DNA of 64,000 bases from Corynebacterium rhinophilum (GCF_030227225.1 NZ_JASPHQ010000010.1:25439-89438); one strand, 5' to 3'. Counted from the stretch's first letter, positions 18,892 through 29,607 are shown. Notes: generated from the letters alone by a model not told the origin. Numbers and translations are program-made.

Positions 18892-19646
18892 AAGCCGCCA
18901 TTCTCCTCGGCAAAGGCCGCGGCGTGCTCCAGAATCTCGTCTTTCAGCTCGGGGCGGCAGATGAGCAGATCGGGGATGAAGGTGTCCTCGTTATTGAAGG
19001 TGATGGGGCTGCCATCGAGACGGGAGCAGTGCAGGCCGGCTGCCATGGCCACGCCTACCGGGGCGGCCTGATCCCATTCGTATTGGCCGCCGGCGTGAAT
19101 ATAACCGTCATAATCGCCCAGCAGCACGTGCATGGCCTTAGCACCGGCGGAGCCGACGCCCTCGGTTTCATAGCCCATCTTTTCCGCGATGTAGCCGGCC
19201 ACCGTGGGCGGGCGGTTGCGGGAGATGACGAACTTCTTGGATAGCGGGCCGGCGACGGCGCGCACATCGGAGGACTTGAAGGTCACGCCGTAATCCGGCA
19301 GGCCCACCGCGGCGTGGACCGGGGTGCCGTCCTCAACGAGGGCGATGTGTACCGCCCAGTCCTGGCGGCCGGTGGCAAATTCCTTGGTGCCGTCAAGCGG
19401 GTCCACGATCCAGACGCGCTTCTTTTTTAGCCGGGCAAGGTCATCGGAGGCCTCTTCAGAAAGCACGCCATCGCCGGGCCGGTGCTGTTCTAATACGCGG
19501 GCGATCCATTCTTGGGCGGCGTCATCGCCGGCATCGCCAAGCGAAAGGCCCCGCAGCAGGCCACCATTGCGCACGCCCTTTAAAATCTCGCCGCAGCCTT
19601 GGGCGAGCGAATTGGTCAGGCGGGAATCAGAAATCTCGACGGTCAT
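18888..19646 (-). CDS. cysQ: 3'(2'),5'-bisphosphate nucleotidase CysQ / inositol monophosphatase family
   Basis: 252 residues. Hydrolyses PAP to AMP in sulfur assimilation, or sugar phosphates. Metal motifs: GVLSEEASDD, WIVDPLDGTKEF and WDQAAPVGVA. The frame also permits a GTG at 19655, but the ATG at 19646 gives the usual N-terminus. A TGTAAT -10 (minus strand of 19656-19661) lies immediately upstream, so the leader is only a few bases. Head to head with lhr, 35 bases apart. Confidence 0.88.
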   Translation of the reverse strand: MTVEISDSRLTNSLAQGCGEILKGVRNGGLLRGLSLGDAGDDAAQEWIARVLEQHRPGDGVLSEEASDDLARLKKKRVWIVDPLDGTKEFATGRQDWAVHIALVEDGTPVHAAVGLPDYGVTFKSSDVRAVAGPLSKKFVISRNRPPTVAGYIAEKMGYETEGVGSAGAKAMHVLLGDYDGYIHAGGQYEWDQAAPVGVAMAAGLHCSRLDGSPITFNNEDTFIPDLLICRPELKDEILEHAAAFAEENGGF

Positions 19647-19681
19647 GGTGCCCACATTACAACGGGGACTAGAGTGTGGTC

Positions 19682-22600
19682 ATGCCAGAAAACATCCTCG
19701 AGCGTTTTCGCCCCCAAGTGGCGCAGTGGTTCCAGGACGTTTTTGCCGCTCCCACCGCGGTACAAGCCCAGGCATGGGACAAGATTTCCCGCGGGGATCA
19801 CGCCCTGATGGTTGCCCCCACCGGCTCCGGTAAGACGCTCGCTGCGTTTTTATGGGCGCTAAATAACCTGGTGGAGCGTGAAGGCCAATTGGCCCTGCCG
19901 GTAGGCAATGCTGCTGGCTCCGCAACGGGCGTGCGGGTGCTGTATATCTCGCCACTCAAAGCGCTGGGCGTGGATGTGGAAAATAACCTGCGGGCCCCGC
20001 TGACCGGCATTGCGCGCACCGCGGAAAAGCTGGGCCTGGAGGCGCCGAATATTTCCGTGGGCGTGCGCTCGGGCGATACGCCCTCGGCAGAGCGCTCCCG
20101 ACAGGTGCGCAAGCCGCCGGATATCCTCATTACCACCCCGGAATCGGCGTATTTGATGCTGACCTCAAAGGCGGCGGGGATTTTGAAAACCGTCGATACC
20201 GTCATCATCGATGAAATCCATGCGCTGGCCGGCACCAAGCGCGGCGCGCACCTCGCCCTGACGCTGGAGCGCCTGCAAGAAATTGCGGGCGACTTTCAGC
20301 GCATCGGGCTTTCTGCCACGGTGCGCCCGCTTTCGGCAGTCTCGGATTTCTTAGGTGGCAATCGCCCGGTGGAAATCGTGGCGCCTGAAGCCCACAAGAA
20401 GTGGGATTTGGACGTGCGCGTTCCGGTAGAGGACATGTCGGATCTTCCCACGCCAGAGGCGGGCTCGACCATTGGGGAGCTCACCGTTGATGATGCCATT
20501 GGCATTACCGGCGGGCCGGAAGGCAGCGGCGACGGCATGGAGGAATTCGGTGGGGAAGAAGACACCGCGTTGCCCACCGCGAACTCCATTTGGCCGTTTA
20601 TTACCCAGGACCTCTATGCGGACATCATGGCGCATCGCTCCACGCTGGTCTTTGTCAATTCGCGGCGCAGCGCCGAGCGCCTGACCAGCCGCCTCAACGA
20701 GCTTTACGCGCAGGAATATGACCCGGATTCGCTTTCGCCCGAAACACGGCGCGATCCTGCCCAGTTGATGGCGCACTCGCACGTTGCGGGCAAGGCGCCG
20801 GCAGTCATCGCGCGGGCGCACCACGGCTCGGTATCCAAGGACGAGCGCGCCATGACGGAAACGATGCTAAAGGAAGGCACGCTGAAAGCCGTGGTGGCCA
20901 CGAGCTCGCTGGAGCTGGGCATTGACATGGGCGCGGTGGATTTGGTGGTGCAGGTGGAATCACCGCCCTCGGTGGCCTCGGGCCTGCAGCGCGTGGGCCG
21001 CGCCGGGCACCATGTGGGTGCGGTATCGCACGGCGCGTTTTATCCCAAGCACCGCGCGGACCTGGTGCAATCCACGCTGACGGTTGCGCGCATGCGCGGC
21101 GGAATGATTGAAAAGATGCATACCCCGCGCAACCCGCTGGACGTGCTCGCGCAGCAGACCGTGGCGGCGGTCGCTGCAGCGGGCGAGGAAGGCTTAAGCG
21201 CGGATGACTGGTATGACACCGTCAAGCGCAGCCATCCTTACCGCGAGCTGGCCCGCGAGGTCTATGATTCCGTGATTGATCTGGTCAGCGGCGTTTACCC
21301 ATCCACGGATTTTGCGGAGCTAAAACCCCGCGTGGTCTATGACCGGGTATCCGGTGTGATGACCCCGCGCCCAGGGGCGCAGCGAGTAGCCGTGACTAGC
21401 GGCGGCACCATCCCGGATAGGGGAATGTTTGGCGTCTTCCTCTATAGCGGTGGGGAGTCTGGGAAGGCCCCGCGCCGGGTGGGCGAGCTTGATGAAGAAA
21501 TGGTTTATGAATCCCGCGTGGGCGATGTCTTTACCTTGGGCGCGACCAGCTGGCGCATCGAGGAGATCACCCGCGATCAGGTCCTAGTCACGCCCGCGCC
21601 GGGGCATACGGGCCGGCTGCCATTTTGGAATGGCGATGGCGCCGGGCGCCCCTATGAGCTGGGCCAGGCCTTGGGCGAGTACCGCCGCGAGGTGAATACG
21701 GACCCGAGCATTATCGCGGATGCTGATGAGAATGCCCGCAGCAATATCTTGTCCTACCTGCGCGAACAGCAGGAGGCCACCGGCATTATTCCGGATGAAA
21801 AGACGCTCGTGCTCGAGCGCTTCAAGGATGAGTTGGGGGACTGGCGCGTGGTACTGCATACGCCCTTTGGCCGGCCGGTTAACTCCGCCTGGGCCTTGGC
21901 GGTGGGTGCGCGGGTGGGGGAGCGCACCGGCATGGACCCGCAGGCGGTGGCCGGCGATGATGGCATCGTGCTGCGCCTGCCCGAGGGCGAGGCCGATCCT
22001 GATGGCACGATTTTTGCCTTCGACGCCGACGATATTGCCGATGTCGTGGCCGAGCAGGTGGGCAATTCCGCGCTCTTTGCCTCCCGCTTCCGCGAGTGCG
22101 CGGCCCGCGCGCTGCTTTTGCCCCGCCGCAATCCCGGCAAGCGCGCCCCGCTATGGCAGCAGCGCCAGCGCGCCGAGCAGCTCTTGGACGTCGCCCGCAA
22201 GTACCCGTCCTTTCCCATCATTTTGGAAACGGTGCGCGAGTGCGTGCAGGACGTCTACGATGTGCCGGCGCTGCAGGAGGTCATGCGCGATCTGGGGCAC
22301 CGCCGCGTGCGAATTGCGGAGGTCACCACGGATCAGCCTTCGCCCTTTGCCTCCTCGCTGCTTTTTAATTACACCGGCGCCTTCATGTACGAGGGCGATT
22401 CCCCGCTGGCGGAAAAGCGGGCGGCAGCCCTTGCCCTTGACCCGGCGCTTTTGGCCAAGCTGCTTGGCACGGTGGAGCTGCGCGAGCTCTTGGATCCCGC
22501 GATCATCGATGAGGTCCATGCCCAGCTGCAGCGCACCGCACCCTCGCGCCGGGCGCGCACCACCGAGGAGGTCGCAGATCTACTCCGCGTGCTTGGCCCC

Positions 22601-24595
22601 ATCCCGGTCGAGGAGTTGGGCGAGCATACGGATGTTCCCTTAGCGGCCCTGGATAGCCTGGGCTCGTGCATTATGCGGGTGCGCATCGGAGGGTGCGAGC
22701 ACCTTGCCCAGTCCCAGGACGCGGCGCTGCTTCGCGATGCCCTCGGTGTTCCCATCCCTCCCGGCATCCCCGCCCAGGTCGCCACGCTTGCCGATGCCCT
22801 CCCACAGCTCATCAGCCGCTGGGCGCGCACCCGCGGCCCGTTCGTGCTCGCGGACTTAACCGCTGCCTTCGGAATTTCCGTCTCCGCTGCACACACCACC
22901 CTGACAGGCCTGGATTCGATCGTGGAGGGCCATTATCGTCAGGGAATAGAGGAGCAGGAGTACTGCGCCGCCGAGGTGCTAAAGACCATTCGCTCGCGCT
23001 CGCTTGCGGCTGCGCGCGCGGATACCGAGCCGGTCTCCGGCGCCGCCTTCGCCCGCTTCCTCCCGGAATGGCACGGCATTGCGCCCGCAGGGAAGCGGCC
23101 GGCACTCCGCGGTGCCGATGGCGTATTTTCCGCTATCGAGCAGCTCGCCGGGGTGCGCCTGCCGGCTTCTGCCTGGGAATCCATCATTTTGCCCGCCCGC
23201 GTGGGGGATTATTCGCCCCGCATGCTAGATGAGCTAACCGCCAATGGCGAGGTGATGATCGTCGGCGCCGGAAAGGCCGGGGCAGCCGACCCGTGGGTGA
23301 TGCTGCTGCCTACCGATTACGCCGCCCAGCTCGCCCCCGAAACCGATCCGGAGGGCGTAAGCATGCTGCAGCGCGCCATTTTAGGCGTGCTCGAGCGCGG
23401 CGGCGGCTTCCTCTTTTCCGATATCGCCGCCGAGGTCCCCGGTACCGCCGAGGAGACTCGCGAGGCCCTCTGGGGGCTGGTGGAAATGGGCCTGGCCAGC
23501 CCGGATTCCTTCGCACCCATCCGCACGCGCTTATCGTCAGGCGGGCGAGGGGCCTCCCGTGCCGGCCGCGGTTCTACCGCCCACCGCTCCAAGCGGCGGC
23601 CCACGCGCTCGCGGCTGCGCATGGGCCGCACCTCGTTCGCCCAGACCCAAAACGCCAACGGAGGAGCCGGCCAGACCCCACCCGATATGCTCGGACGCTG
23701 GTCGCTGGCGGTGCCCGCCGCCCAAGATGCCACCTCGCGGTCCGTGGCACACGGCGAGGCCTGGCTGGATCGCTACGGTGTGGTCACCCGCGGTTCCGTG
23801 GTGGCAGAAGACGTCCTCGGTGGCTTCGCCCTGGCCTATAAGGTCCTGTCCGGCTTTGAGGAATCCGGCAAGGCCATGCGCGGCTATGTCATTGAGGATC
23901 TCGGCGCCGCGCAATTTTCCACCCCGGCCATTATCGATCGCCTCCGCGGCCTGGCGGATTCCCCCGATGTCACCGGCTGGCCGTCTGGCACCACCGATCC
24001 AGAAACCTTCGTGCTCGCCGCCGTGGATCCCGCTAACCCCTACGGCGCGGCGTTACCCTGGCCGCAGCGCGACGATGCCGATGGCAAAGCCACCGGCGGG
24101 CCGGCCCGCTCCGCCGGGGCACTGGTCGTGCTGTGCGATGGCCTCCCCATCGCCCACCTCACCCGCGGCGGCAAGACCTTGACCACGTTCATCGACGCCC
24201 TGCCCGGTGGAATCGAGACCACCGACGTCTACGCCCGCCTCCTGTCCTCGCTCGTAGAACTCATCGCCGCCGGGCACATGTCGCCGCTGGTGATTGAAAA
24301 GTGCAATGGTAACCCCATCCACCACACCCCAGCGGCTAATATCCTGCGCTCGCTCGGGGCAGGCATTACCCCAAAGGGCATACGCATTGCCGGGCAGGCC
24401 GCCCCGCCGCGCGCTCCGCAGAGCGGAGCGCGCGGCAGTTCGCTTGTTGACTCACGGGGTGGCTCGAGCGGTGGCCTGCGCGGCGGCAGGCGCGCCTCCG
24501 AGGCCATCGAGGAGCTCAGCTTCGACGATCCGCCCCCGCCCCCGCCACCTCGCAACTCCGGTGGCTTCCGCCCGCGCGGCGGGTACCGTCGCTAG
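19682..24595 (+). CDS. lhr: Lhr-type ATP-dependent DNA helicase (large)
   Basis: 1637 residues, a long SF2 3'-5' DNA helicase for repair. Visible: motif I APTGSGKTLAAF near residue 45, motif II DEIHAL near 180, motif III SATVRPL near 215, motif VI QRVGRAGHH near 440, then the Lhr winged-helix and beta-barrel core, and a long C-terminal region. The extreme end is Gly/Arg-rich with eight prolines in a row (DDPPPPPPPP) and RGG-like GFRPRGGYRR. TAGAGT at 19670-19675 puts the transcript start at the ATG (leaderless), so I chose 19682 over GTG 19676. A Nei-like glycosylase follows, consistent with a base-repair unit. Confidence 0.93.
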   Translation: MPENILERFRPQVAQWFQDVFAAPTAVQAQAWDKISRGDHALMVAPTGSGKTLAAFLWALNNLVEREGQLALPVGNAAGSATGVRVLYISPLKALGVDVENNLRAPLTGIARTAEKLGLEAPNISVGVRSGDTPSAERSRQVRKPPDILITTPESAYLMLTSKAAGILKTVDTVIIDEIHALAGTKRGAHLALTLERLQEIAGDFQRIGLSATVRPLSAVSDFLGGNRPVEIVAPEAHKKWDLDVRVPVEDMSDLPTPEAGSTIGELTVDDAIGITGGPEGSGDGMEEFGGEEDTALPTANSIWPFITQDLYADIMAHRSTLVFVNSRRSAERLTSRLNELYAQEYDPDSLSPETRRDPAQLMAHSHVAGKAPAVIARAHHGSVSKDERAMTETMLKEGTLKAVVATSSLELGIDMGAVDLVVQVESPPSVASGLQRVGRAGHHVGAVSHGAFYPKHRADLVQSTLTVARMRGGMIEKMHTPRNPLDVLAQQTVAAVAAAGEEGLSADDWYDTVKRSHPYRELAREVYDSVIDLVSGVYPSTDFAELKPRVVYDRVSGVMTPRPGAQRVAVTSGGTIPDRGMFGVFLYSGGESGKAPRRVGELDEEMVYESRVGDVFTLGATSWRIEEITRDQVLVTPAPGHTGRLPFWNGDGAGRPYELGQALGEYRREVNTDPSIIADADENARSNILSYLREQQEATGIIPDEKTLVLERFKDELGDWRVVLHTPFGRPVNSAWALAVGARVGERTGMDPQAVAGDDGIVLRLPEGEADPDGTIFAFDADDIADVVAEQVGNSALFASRFRECAARALLLPRRNPGKRAPLWQQRQRAEQLLDVARKYPSFPIILETVRECVQDVYDVPALQEVMRDLGHRRVRIAEVTTDQPSPFASSLLFNYTGAFMYEGDSPLAEKRAAALALDPALLAKLLGTVELRELLDPAIIDEVHAQLQRTAPSRRARTTEEVADLLRVLGPIPVEELGEHTDVPLAALDSLGSCIMRVRIGGCEHLAQSQDAALLRDALGVPIPPGIPAQVATLADALPQLISRWARTRGPFVLADLTAAFGISVSAAHTTLTGLDSIVEGHYRQGIEEQEYCAAEVLKTIRSRSLAAARADTEPVSGAAFARFLPEWHGIAPAGKRPALRGADGVFSAIEQLAGVRLPASAWESIILPARVGDYSPRMLDELTANGEVMIVGAGKAGAADPWVMLLPTDYAAQLAPETDPEGVSMLQRAILGVLERGGGFLFSDIAAEVPGTAEETREALWGLVEMGLASPDSFAPIRTRLSSGGRGASRAGRGSTAHRSKRRPTRSRLRMGRTSFAQTQNANGGAGQTPPDMLGRWSLAVPAAQDATSRSVAHGEAWLDRYGVVTRGSVVAEDVLGGFALAYKVLSGFEESGKAMRGYVIEDLGAAQFSTPAIIDRLRGLADSPDVTGWPSGTTDPETFVLAAVDPANPYGAALPWPQRDDADGKATGGPARSAGALVVLCDGLPIAHLTRGGKTLTTFIDALPGGIETTDVYARLLSSLVELIAAGHMSPLVIEKCNGNPIHHTPAANILRSLGAGITPKGIRIAGQAAPPRAPQSGARGSSLVDSRGGSSGGLRGGRRASEAIEELSFDDPPPPPPPRNSGGFRPRGGYRR

Positions 24596-24665
24596 CGCCA
24601 CCTGCCTGCAGGTGTATTTTGGTGGGGCCACAGTGTCTGAGGCCCACGGAAGGAGGCCAGCCCCC

Positions 24666-25472
24666 ATGCCCGAAGGCGATTCCGTCCTACAACTTTCGCG
24701 CCGGCTGCAGTTTATGGCCGGGCGCGAGGTCACCGGCTGTTCCGTGCGCGTACCGCAGCACGCCACCGTTAACCTCATCGGCACCATCTGTGAGCGCGTG
24801 TGGCCGTATGGCAAACACCTCTTCATGCAATTCGACCAGACCATCGTGCACACCCACCTAAAAATGGAGGGCACTTGGGCCATCCACTACGCCGGCGACC
24901 GCTGGCGCAAGCCCGGCCATAGCGCGCGCATCGTGCTGCAGCTAGCCCATTCACCGCGCGATATTGAACTGGTGGGCCACTGGTTGGGCATTGTCGATAT
25001 CTTCGACGCGGATCAATACTTTAGCCGCATCGCGCACCTTGGCCCGGATATCTTGGACCCCGACTGGGACCGCGAAGAGGCGGTGCGCCGCTTGCGCGCG
25101 CGACCCGAGCGCAGCATCGGCACGGCGCTATTAGACCAGAAGGTCGTGGCGGGCATTGGCAATGAATACCGCGCCGAAATCTGCTTTCTCGCCGGCGTTC
25201 ACCCGGCCACCCCGGTGGCAGAAGTGGATGTGGAACAGGTATTGGACATCGGCAAGCGCATCATGTGGGCCAACCGGAACTCGCCCATCCGCGTGACCAC
25301 CGGCGTGCGCCGGGCCGGGGAGACCACCTATGTCTTTGGGCGCAACCGCAAGCGCTGTCGGCGCTGCGGCACCATTATTCAGAAAGATTCCCTGGGCGGC
25401 GTTGACCGCGGCGGGGATGAGGGAGAATTAGAGCGCATCATCTGGTTCTGCCCGCACTGCCAGCCGCTCTAA
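24666..25472 (+). CDS. Fpg/Nei-family DNA glycosylase (endonuclease VIII-like)
   Basis: 268 residues. Removes oxidised bases and nicks the abasic site. The mature N-terminus must begin Pro-Glu: the ATG at 24666 gives MPEGDSV, with Pro2 as nucleophile and Glu3 as catalytic acid, so the upstream extension of the open frame is not coding. Helix-two-turn-helix region SIGTALLDQKVVAGIGNEYRAE; C-terminal zinc finger CRRCGT ... FCPHC. It follows lhr by 70 bases. Confidence 0.93.
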   Translation: MPEGDSVLQLSRRLQFMAGREVTGCSVRVPQHATVNLIGTICERVWPYGKHLFMQFDQTIVHTHLKMEGTWAIHYAGDRWRKPGHSARIVLQLAHSPRDIELVGHWLGIVDIFDADQYFSRIAHLGPDILDPDWDREEAVRRLRARPERSIGTALLDQKVVAGIGNEYRAEICFLAGVHPATPVAEVDVEQVLDIGKRIMWANRNSPIRVTTGVRRAGETTYVFGRNRKRCRRCGTIIQKDSLGGVDRGGDEGELERIIWFCPHCQPL

Positions 25473-25507
25473 GGTTCCTTTACGCTTTTCGCGCTAAGCT
25501 GGCGGGC

Positions 25508-25933
25508 ATGCGATCACTACTAAATCTTGTATTTAATATCATCTGGTTACTCTCCGGCGGCATCGTTCTTGCGCTGGGTTACTTCCTCTTCGGCATCATC
25601 GCCTGCATCTTCATCGTGACGATTCCGGCGGGCGTGGCCTCGTTCCGCATGGGTCAGTTCGCCCTGTGGCCGTTCGGCCGCTCCGTGGTTGAGCCCCGCA
25701 AGGGCACCGGCGGAATGTCTTCCATCTCCAATGTCATCTGGTTCGTCATCGCTGGTCTGTGGCTATCCATCGGCCACGTCGTGACCGCCGTCATCCAGGC
25801 GATTACCATCATCGGTATCCCCGTTGCCTGGGCCAACCTCAAGATGATTCCAGTGACCTGCTTCCCCTTCGGCCGCAAGGTTGTTAGCTCGAAGAACATC
25901 CCGGCCGGCTGGCAGCCCATGGTGAAGCTGTAA
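25508..25933 (+). CDS. YccF-domain inner-membrane protein
   Basis: 141 residues with two YccF repeats. Each has a hydrophobic pair of helices and a cytoplasmic segment: NLVFNIIWLLSGG ... LWPFGR in the first half and VIWFVIAGLWLSIGH ... CFPFGRKV in the second. Function unknown. It converges with pgi; the long terminator at 25949-25994 lies between. Confidence 0.85.
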   Translation: MRSLLNLVFNIIWLLSGGIVLALGYFLFGIIACIFIVTIPAGVASFRMGQFALWPFGRSVVEPRKGTGGMSSISNVIWFVIAGLWLSIGHVVTAVIQAITIIGIPVAWANLKMIPVTCFPFGRKVVSSKNIPAGWQPMVKL

Positions 25934-25948
25934 ATTCACCTCGCCTGA

Positions 25949-25994
25949 AAGCGCCCGGCCCGAAGCGAAATGTTGCTTCGCGGCTGGGCGCTTT
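25949..25994 (+). terminator. Terminator between yccF and pgi
   Basis: AGCGCCC/G/GCC and an inner GAAGC pair with GCTTC, GGC and GGGCGCT, followed by TTTA. The stem is long and GC-rich, and could work in both directions. Confidence 0.8.
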
Positions 25995-26022
25995 AGTGAT
26001 CTGTGGTGCTTAGGCACGAACA

Positions 26023-26089
26023 TGTCCAAAACAACCGCGTTTGTCTCTTTTTGAGGGCGATATTTTTAAGAACGCGGTTGTTTTGGACA
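26023..26089. repeat. 67-bp element with perfect 19-bp inverted repeats
   Basis: TGTCCAAAACAACCGCGTT at 26023-26041 is the exact complement of 26071-26089. The 29-base spacer is A/T-rich and has a TTTTT and an ATTTTT run. No gene fits inside. It lies downstream of both yccF and pgi and beyond the ordinary terminator. It looks like a miniature transposable element or a strong RNA hairpin. Confidence 0.85.
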
Positions 26090-26136
26090 CTTTTACGTGC
26101 CCGGGGCGCCTGGGCACGGGCACGCTCGGGCCGGAA

Positions 26137-27774
26137 CTAACGGTTGGCGCGGTACCAGCCGATGAGCTTATCGGTGGACTGGTCGCCGGAATCTACCTCT
26201 TGGCTGCCGGAGACGGCAGGGGCCAGGTCATTGGCCTGCTGCTTGCCCAGCTCCACGCCCCATTGGTCGAAGGAGTTGATATCCCAGATGATGCCCTGGG
26301 TAAAGACGATGTGCTCGTAGAGCGCAATGAGCGCGCCCAGGGTGGAGGGGGTAAGCTCCTCGGCCATAATCGTGGTGGTGGGCCGGTTGCCCGGCATCAC
26401 CTTGTGCGGTACGAGGTCTTCGTCAACTCCCTCGGCGGCGATTTCTTCAGCCGTCTTGCCAAAGGCCAGCACCTTGGTTTGGGCGAAGAAATTGCCCATG
26501 AGCAAGTCATGCATCGAGCCGGTGCCGTCCGCGGTGGGGAAATCCTCCTTGGGGCGGGCAAAGCCGATGAAGTCCGCCGGGATGAGGCGGGTGCCCTGGT
26601 GCATGAGTTGGTAAAAGGCGTGCTGGCCGTTGGTACCCGGCTCGCCCCAGTAAATTTCGCCGGTGTTTCCAGTGGTGACCGCGGTGCCATCGCGGCGCAC
26701 GGACTTGCCGTTAGATTCCATGGTCAGCTGTTGTAGGTAGGCCGGGAAGCGGCCGAGGTCCTGCGCATACGGCAAGACGGCGTGGGTTTGGGCGCCAAAG
26801 AAATTGGTGTACCAGATGCCCAGCAGGCCCATAAGAACGGGCACATTGCGCTCTAGCGGGGTGGTGCGGAAGTGCTCATCCATGGCGTGGAAACCTTCCA
26901 ACAAGCGCATGAAGTCCATCGGGCCAATGGTGCACATCAAGGACAGGCCGATGGCGGAATCGAGGGAGTAGCGACCGCCCACCCAATCCCAGAACGGGAA
27001 CATGTTGTCCGTATCGATGCCGAATTTCTCCACCTGCTCCGCATTGGTGGATACGGCCACGAAGTGCTTGGCTACGGCGGATTCATCGCCATCGAATTGA
27101 TCGATGAGCCAGCGGCGGGCCGCGTGCGCATTGGTCAGGGTTTCTTGCGTAGTAAAGGACTTGGAGGAAACGATAAAAAGGGTGGAGCCGGCATCGAGCC
27201 CGTCCAAGGTGGCGGCCATATCGGAAGGATCCACGTTGGAGACGAACTCCGCGGAAATGCCGGCCACCTCATAGGAGCGCAGAGCCTCTGCGGCCATGGC
27301 GGGGCCGAGGTCAGAACCGCCAATGCCGATATTGACCACCTTTTTAATGGTGTGGCCGGTATGCCCCAACCAAGAGCCGGAGCGCAGGGCGGTGGCGAAA
27401 TCGCGCATGCGGCCCAAGACCTCGTGGACATCGGCGGCGACATCTTGGCCATCGACGTGCAGGTCATCTTCTGCCGGCAGGCGCAGGGCGGTGTGCAGCA
27501 CAGCGCGATTCTCGGTGTTATTGAGATGCTCGCCTGCAAACATGGCATCGCGGCGGCCTTCCACATCGGCGGCGCGGGCGACCTCGACTAGGTGCTGGAG
27601 GATGTCTTCATCGATGAGGTTTTTGGATAAATCCACGTGCAGGCCGGCGGCGTCGAAGGTGTAGTTCTCGGCGCGGTTCGCGTCTGTGGCGAAGAGATCG
27701 CGCAGGAGCATGTCCTGCTTATCTTCAAATACCTTGACCAGGTCTTTCCACTGGGGCGATGCGGTGATATCCAT
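26137..27774 (-). CDS. pgi: Glucose-6-phosphate isomerase
   Basis: 545 residues. Interconverts glucose-6-phosphate and fructose-6-phosphate in the cytosol. The ATG at 27774 ([17 protein letters not shown]) has GAAAGG upstream; the much longer open frame to 28035 is not coding. Signatures: [52 protein letters not shown] and the [11 protein letters not shown] end motif. Intact. Confidence 0.96.
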   Translation of the reverse strand: MDITASPQWKDLVKVFEDKQDMLLRDLFATDANRAENYTFDAAGLHVDLSKNLIDEDILQHLVEVARAADVEGRRDAMFAGEHLNNTENRAVLHTALRLPAEDDLHVDGQDVAADVHEVLGRMRDFATALRSGSWLGHTGHTIKKVVNIGIGGSDLGPAMAAEALRSYEVAGISAEFVSNVDPSDMAATLDGLDAGSTLFIVSSKSFTTQETLTNAHAARRWLIDQFDGDESAVAKHFVAVSTNAEQVEKFGIDTDNMFPFWDWVGGRYSLDSAIGLSLMCTIGPMDFMRLLEGFHAMDEHFRTTPLERNVPVLMGLLGIWYTNFFGAQTHAVLPYAQDLGRFPAYLQQLTMESNGKSVRRDGTAVTTGNTGEIYWGEPGTNGQHAFYQLMHQGTRLIPADFIGFARPKEDFPTADGTGSMHDLLMGNFFAQTKVLAFGKTAEEIAAEGVDEDLVPHKVMPGNRPTTTIMAEELTPSTLGALIALYEHIVFTQGIIWDINSFDQWGVELGKQQANDLAPAVSGSQEVDSGDQSTDKLIGWYRANR

Positions 27775-27871
27775 GGCAATTGGCCTTTCTGGCGATGAGC
27801 GCATTGGCAATGTGTACCCCTCCCACCGTAGTCGAGAATGAGTGCCAACGGCACCGCGAAGAGTGTGGCAT

Positions 27872-29218
27872 TTAGAGGATGAGGGCGCCCGCCCAGCCGG
27901 CGATAAGAAGTGGAATATTGAAGTGGATAAAGGTGGGGATGACGGAGTCACGGATGTGATCGTGTTGGCCATCGGCGCCGAGGCCGGCGGTGGGGCCGAG
28001 GGTGGAATCGGAGGCGGGGGAGCCGGCATCGCCAAGCGCGCCTGCCGTACCGATGAGCGCTACCGTGGCCGCGGGGCTAAAGCCGAGCGAGGCGCACAGG
28101 GGAACGTAGATAACGGAGATGATGGGCAAGGTGGAAAAGGACGAGCCGATACCCATGGTGACCACCAGGCCGACTAAAAGCATGGCGCCTGCGGAGAGAA
28201 ACTTATTGGTGCCAAAGAGGTTGGCGGTGGCATCGACAAGCGGGCCGACTTCCTCCGTCGCCGTCATGACGGAGGCAAAGCCCTGCGCGGTGATCATGAT
28301 AAAGCCGATAAGCGCCATCATTTTCATGCCGTTGGTAAAAACGTCATCGGCGTGCTTCCAATCCACCGCGCCGGAAATGAGCAAGATACCCAGGCCGGTC
28401 AGGGCGCCGACGAGCAGGCCATCGGATTCGAAATCGAGCGTCTGCATGATGATTTGGACGGCGAAGGTGGCAATAATCGCCAGGATGGAGACCCAGATTT
28501 TATACATCGAGGGTGTTTCCTGGTGCTCTTTAGCGGCAATAGGCCGGTCCTCGTACTTGCGCGGGGCGCGGTAGCTGATAAAGATGGCGATGAGCAGGCC
28601 GGTGAGCATGCCCAGGGCGGGGATAGCCATGACCTGCATAATATTGATATTGGAGGTATCCAGACCCGCCTCCTCAATATTGAAGAGCAAAATATCGTTC
28701 AAATAGATGGACCCGAAGCCCACCGGAATGAACATGTAGGTGGTGATAAGGCCGAAGGTCAGGCACGTGGTGATAAGGCGTCGATCCAGCTTGAGCTTAT
28801 TCATCACCGCCAATAGCGGTGGGACGAGCAGCGGGATGAAGGCAATGTGAACGGGGATGAGGTTCTGGCTCATCACGGCCATGGCGATAAGGCCAATAAC
28901 GAGCATCCACTTGGTGGTGGCCGCGGCCTTGGGATCTAATTCGCCGGTGCCGCCGAGCTTGGCGATGAGAAAGCTGGCCAGGATCTGCGGTAGCCCGGCG
29001 GAGGCAACGCCCATCGCGAAGGCGCCCAAGAGGGCATAACTTAAGGCAATCTTGGCGCCGCCGCCGAGCCCGTCCTGGAAGGCGAGCATGGTGGCATCCA
29101 GGCCCATGCCGGATAGGAGGCCGCCGACGATTGCGCCGATGAAAAGCGCCACCACCACGTGCACGCGCAGGAGGGCGAGCGCGAGCATGACGATGACGGC
29201 GATGAGTACTGCATTCAT
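27872..29218 (-). CDS. Na+/H+ antiporter-family permease (YuiF-like)
   Basis: 448 residues with about twelve membrane helices. The N-terminus [36 protein letters not shown] and the repeated [19 protein letters not shown] and [18 protein letters not shown] segments match the Na+/H+ antiporter family that includes Bacillus YuiF-type histidine permeases. Either ion exchange or amino-acid uptake is possible. The terminal GPTAGL segment is well conserved in the family. It is followed by pgi on the same strand after 97 bases. Confidence 0.8.
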   Translation of the reverse strand: MNAVLIAVIVMLALALLRVHVVVALFIGAIVGGLLSGMGLDATMLAFQDGLGGGAKIALSYALLGAFAMGVASAGLPQILASFLIAKLGGTGELDPKAAATTKWMLVIGLIAMAVMSQNLIPVHIAFIPLLVPPLLAVMNKLKLDRRLITTCLTFGLITTYMFIPVGFGSIYLNDILLFNIEEAGLDTSNINIMQVMAIPALGMLTGLLIAIFISYRAPRKYEDRPIAAKEHQETPSMYKIWVSILAIIATFAVQIIMQTLDFESDGLLVGALTGLGILLISGAVDWKHADDVFTNGMKMMALIGFIMITAQGFASVMTATEEVGPLVDATANLFGTNKFLSAGAMLLVGLVVTMGIGSSFSTLPIISVIYVPLCASLGFSPAATVALIGTAGALGDAGSPASDSTLGPTAGLGADGQHDHIRDSVIPTFIHFNIPLLIAGWAGALIL

Positions 29219-29283
29219 GCCCCGAAAGCGTACTGCATAGTATGGGTGAGCTCGTAATTAATCCGAGGGCTTGAGTGGTGGAT

Positions 29284-29607
29284 TTAGCCTAGGCGTCCGC
29301 GGCCCATGCGCAGTAGGGCAGAGGCGATGGTGGGGCCTTCCTCCCCAAGTTCCGCGCGAAACTCATTGAGGATGGCGATCTCGCGGGTGTGTACCAAGCG
29401 CGTGCCGCCGGAGCTCATGCGGGTGCGACCCACCGCGCGGGAGACCTCTGTACGGCGCTTGACCGCATCCAAGATGATCTGATCCAGGCGGTTGATTTCC
29501 TCGCGATACTGCTGGATTTCCGCATCAGATAGGGGATCATCCGTGCCAGTGGGCGTGCGGATATCCAAGCCATTGTCAACGATGGATTCATTATCTTCAG
29601 CGGTCAT
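29284..29607 (-). CDS. Chorismate mutase, AroQ type
   Basis: 107 residues. Converts chorismate to prephenate for Phe and Tyr synthesis. An extended acidic N-terminus (about 30 residues) leads into the AroQ helix EEINRLDQIILDAVKRRTEVSRAVGRTRM, which carries the conserved Arg and Lys, then RLVHTREIAILNEF and the C-terminal helix. The N-terminal extension could contact DAHP synthase as in other actinobacteria (inference). Confidence 0.88.
   Translation of the reverse strand: MTAEDNESIVDNGLDIRTPTGTDDPLSDAEIQQYREEINRLDQIILDAVKRRTEVSRAVGRTRMSSGGTRLVHTREIAILNEFRAELGEEGPTIASALLRMGRGRLG

Noticed and set aside
26041..26736. 231-residue plus-strand open frame
   Set aside because: Antisense to pgi; no motif, explained by high third-position GC.
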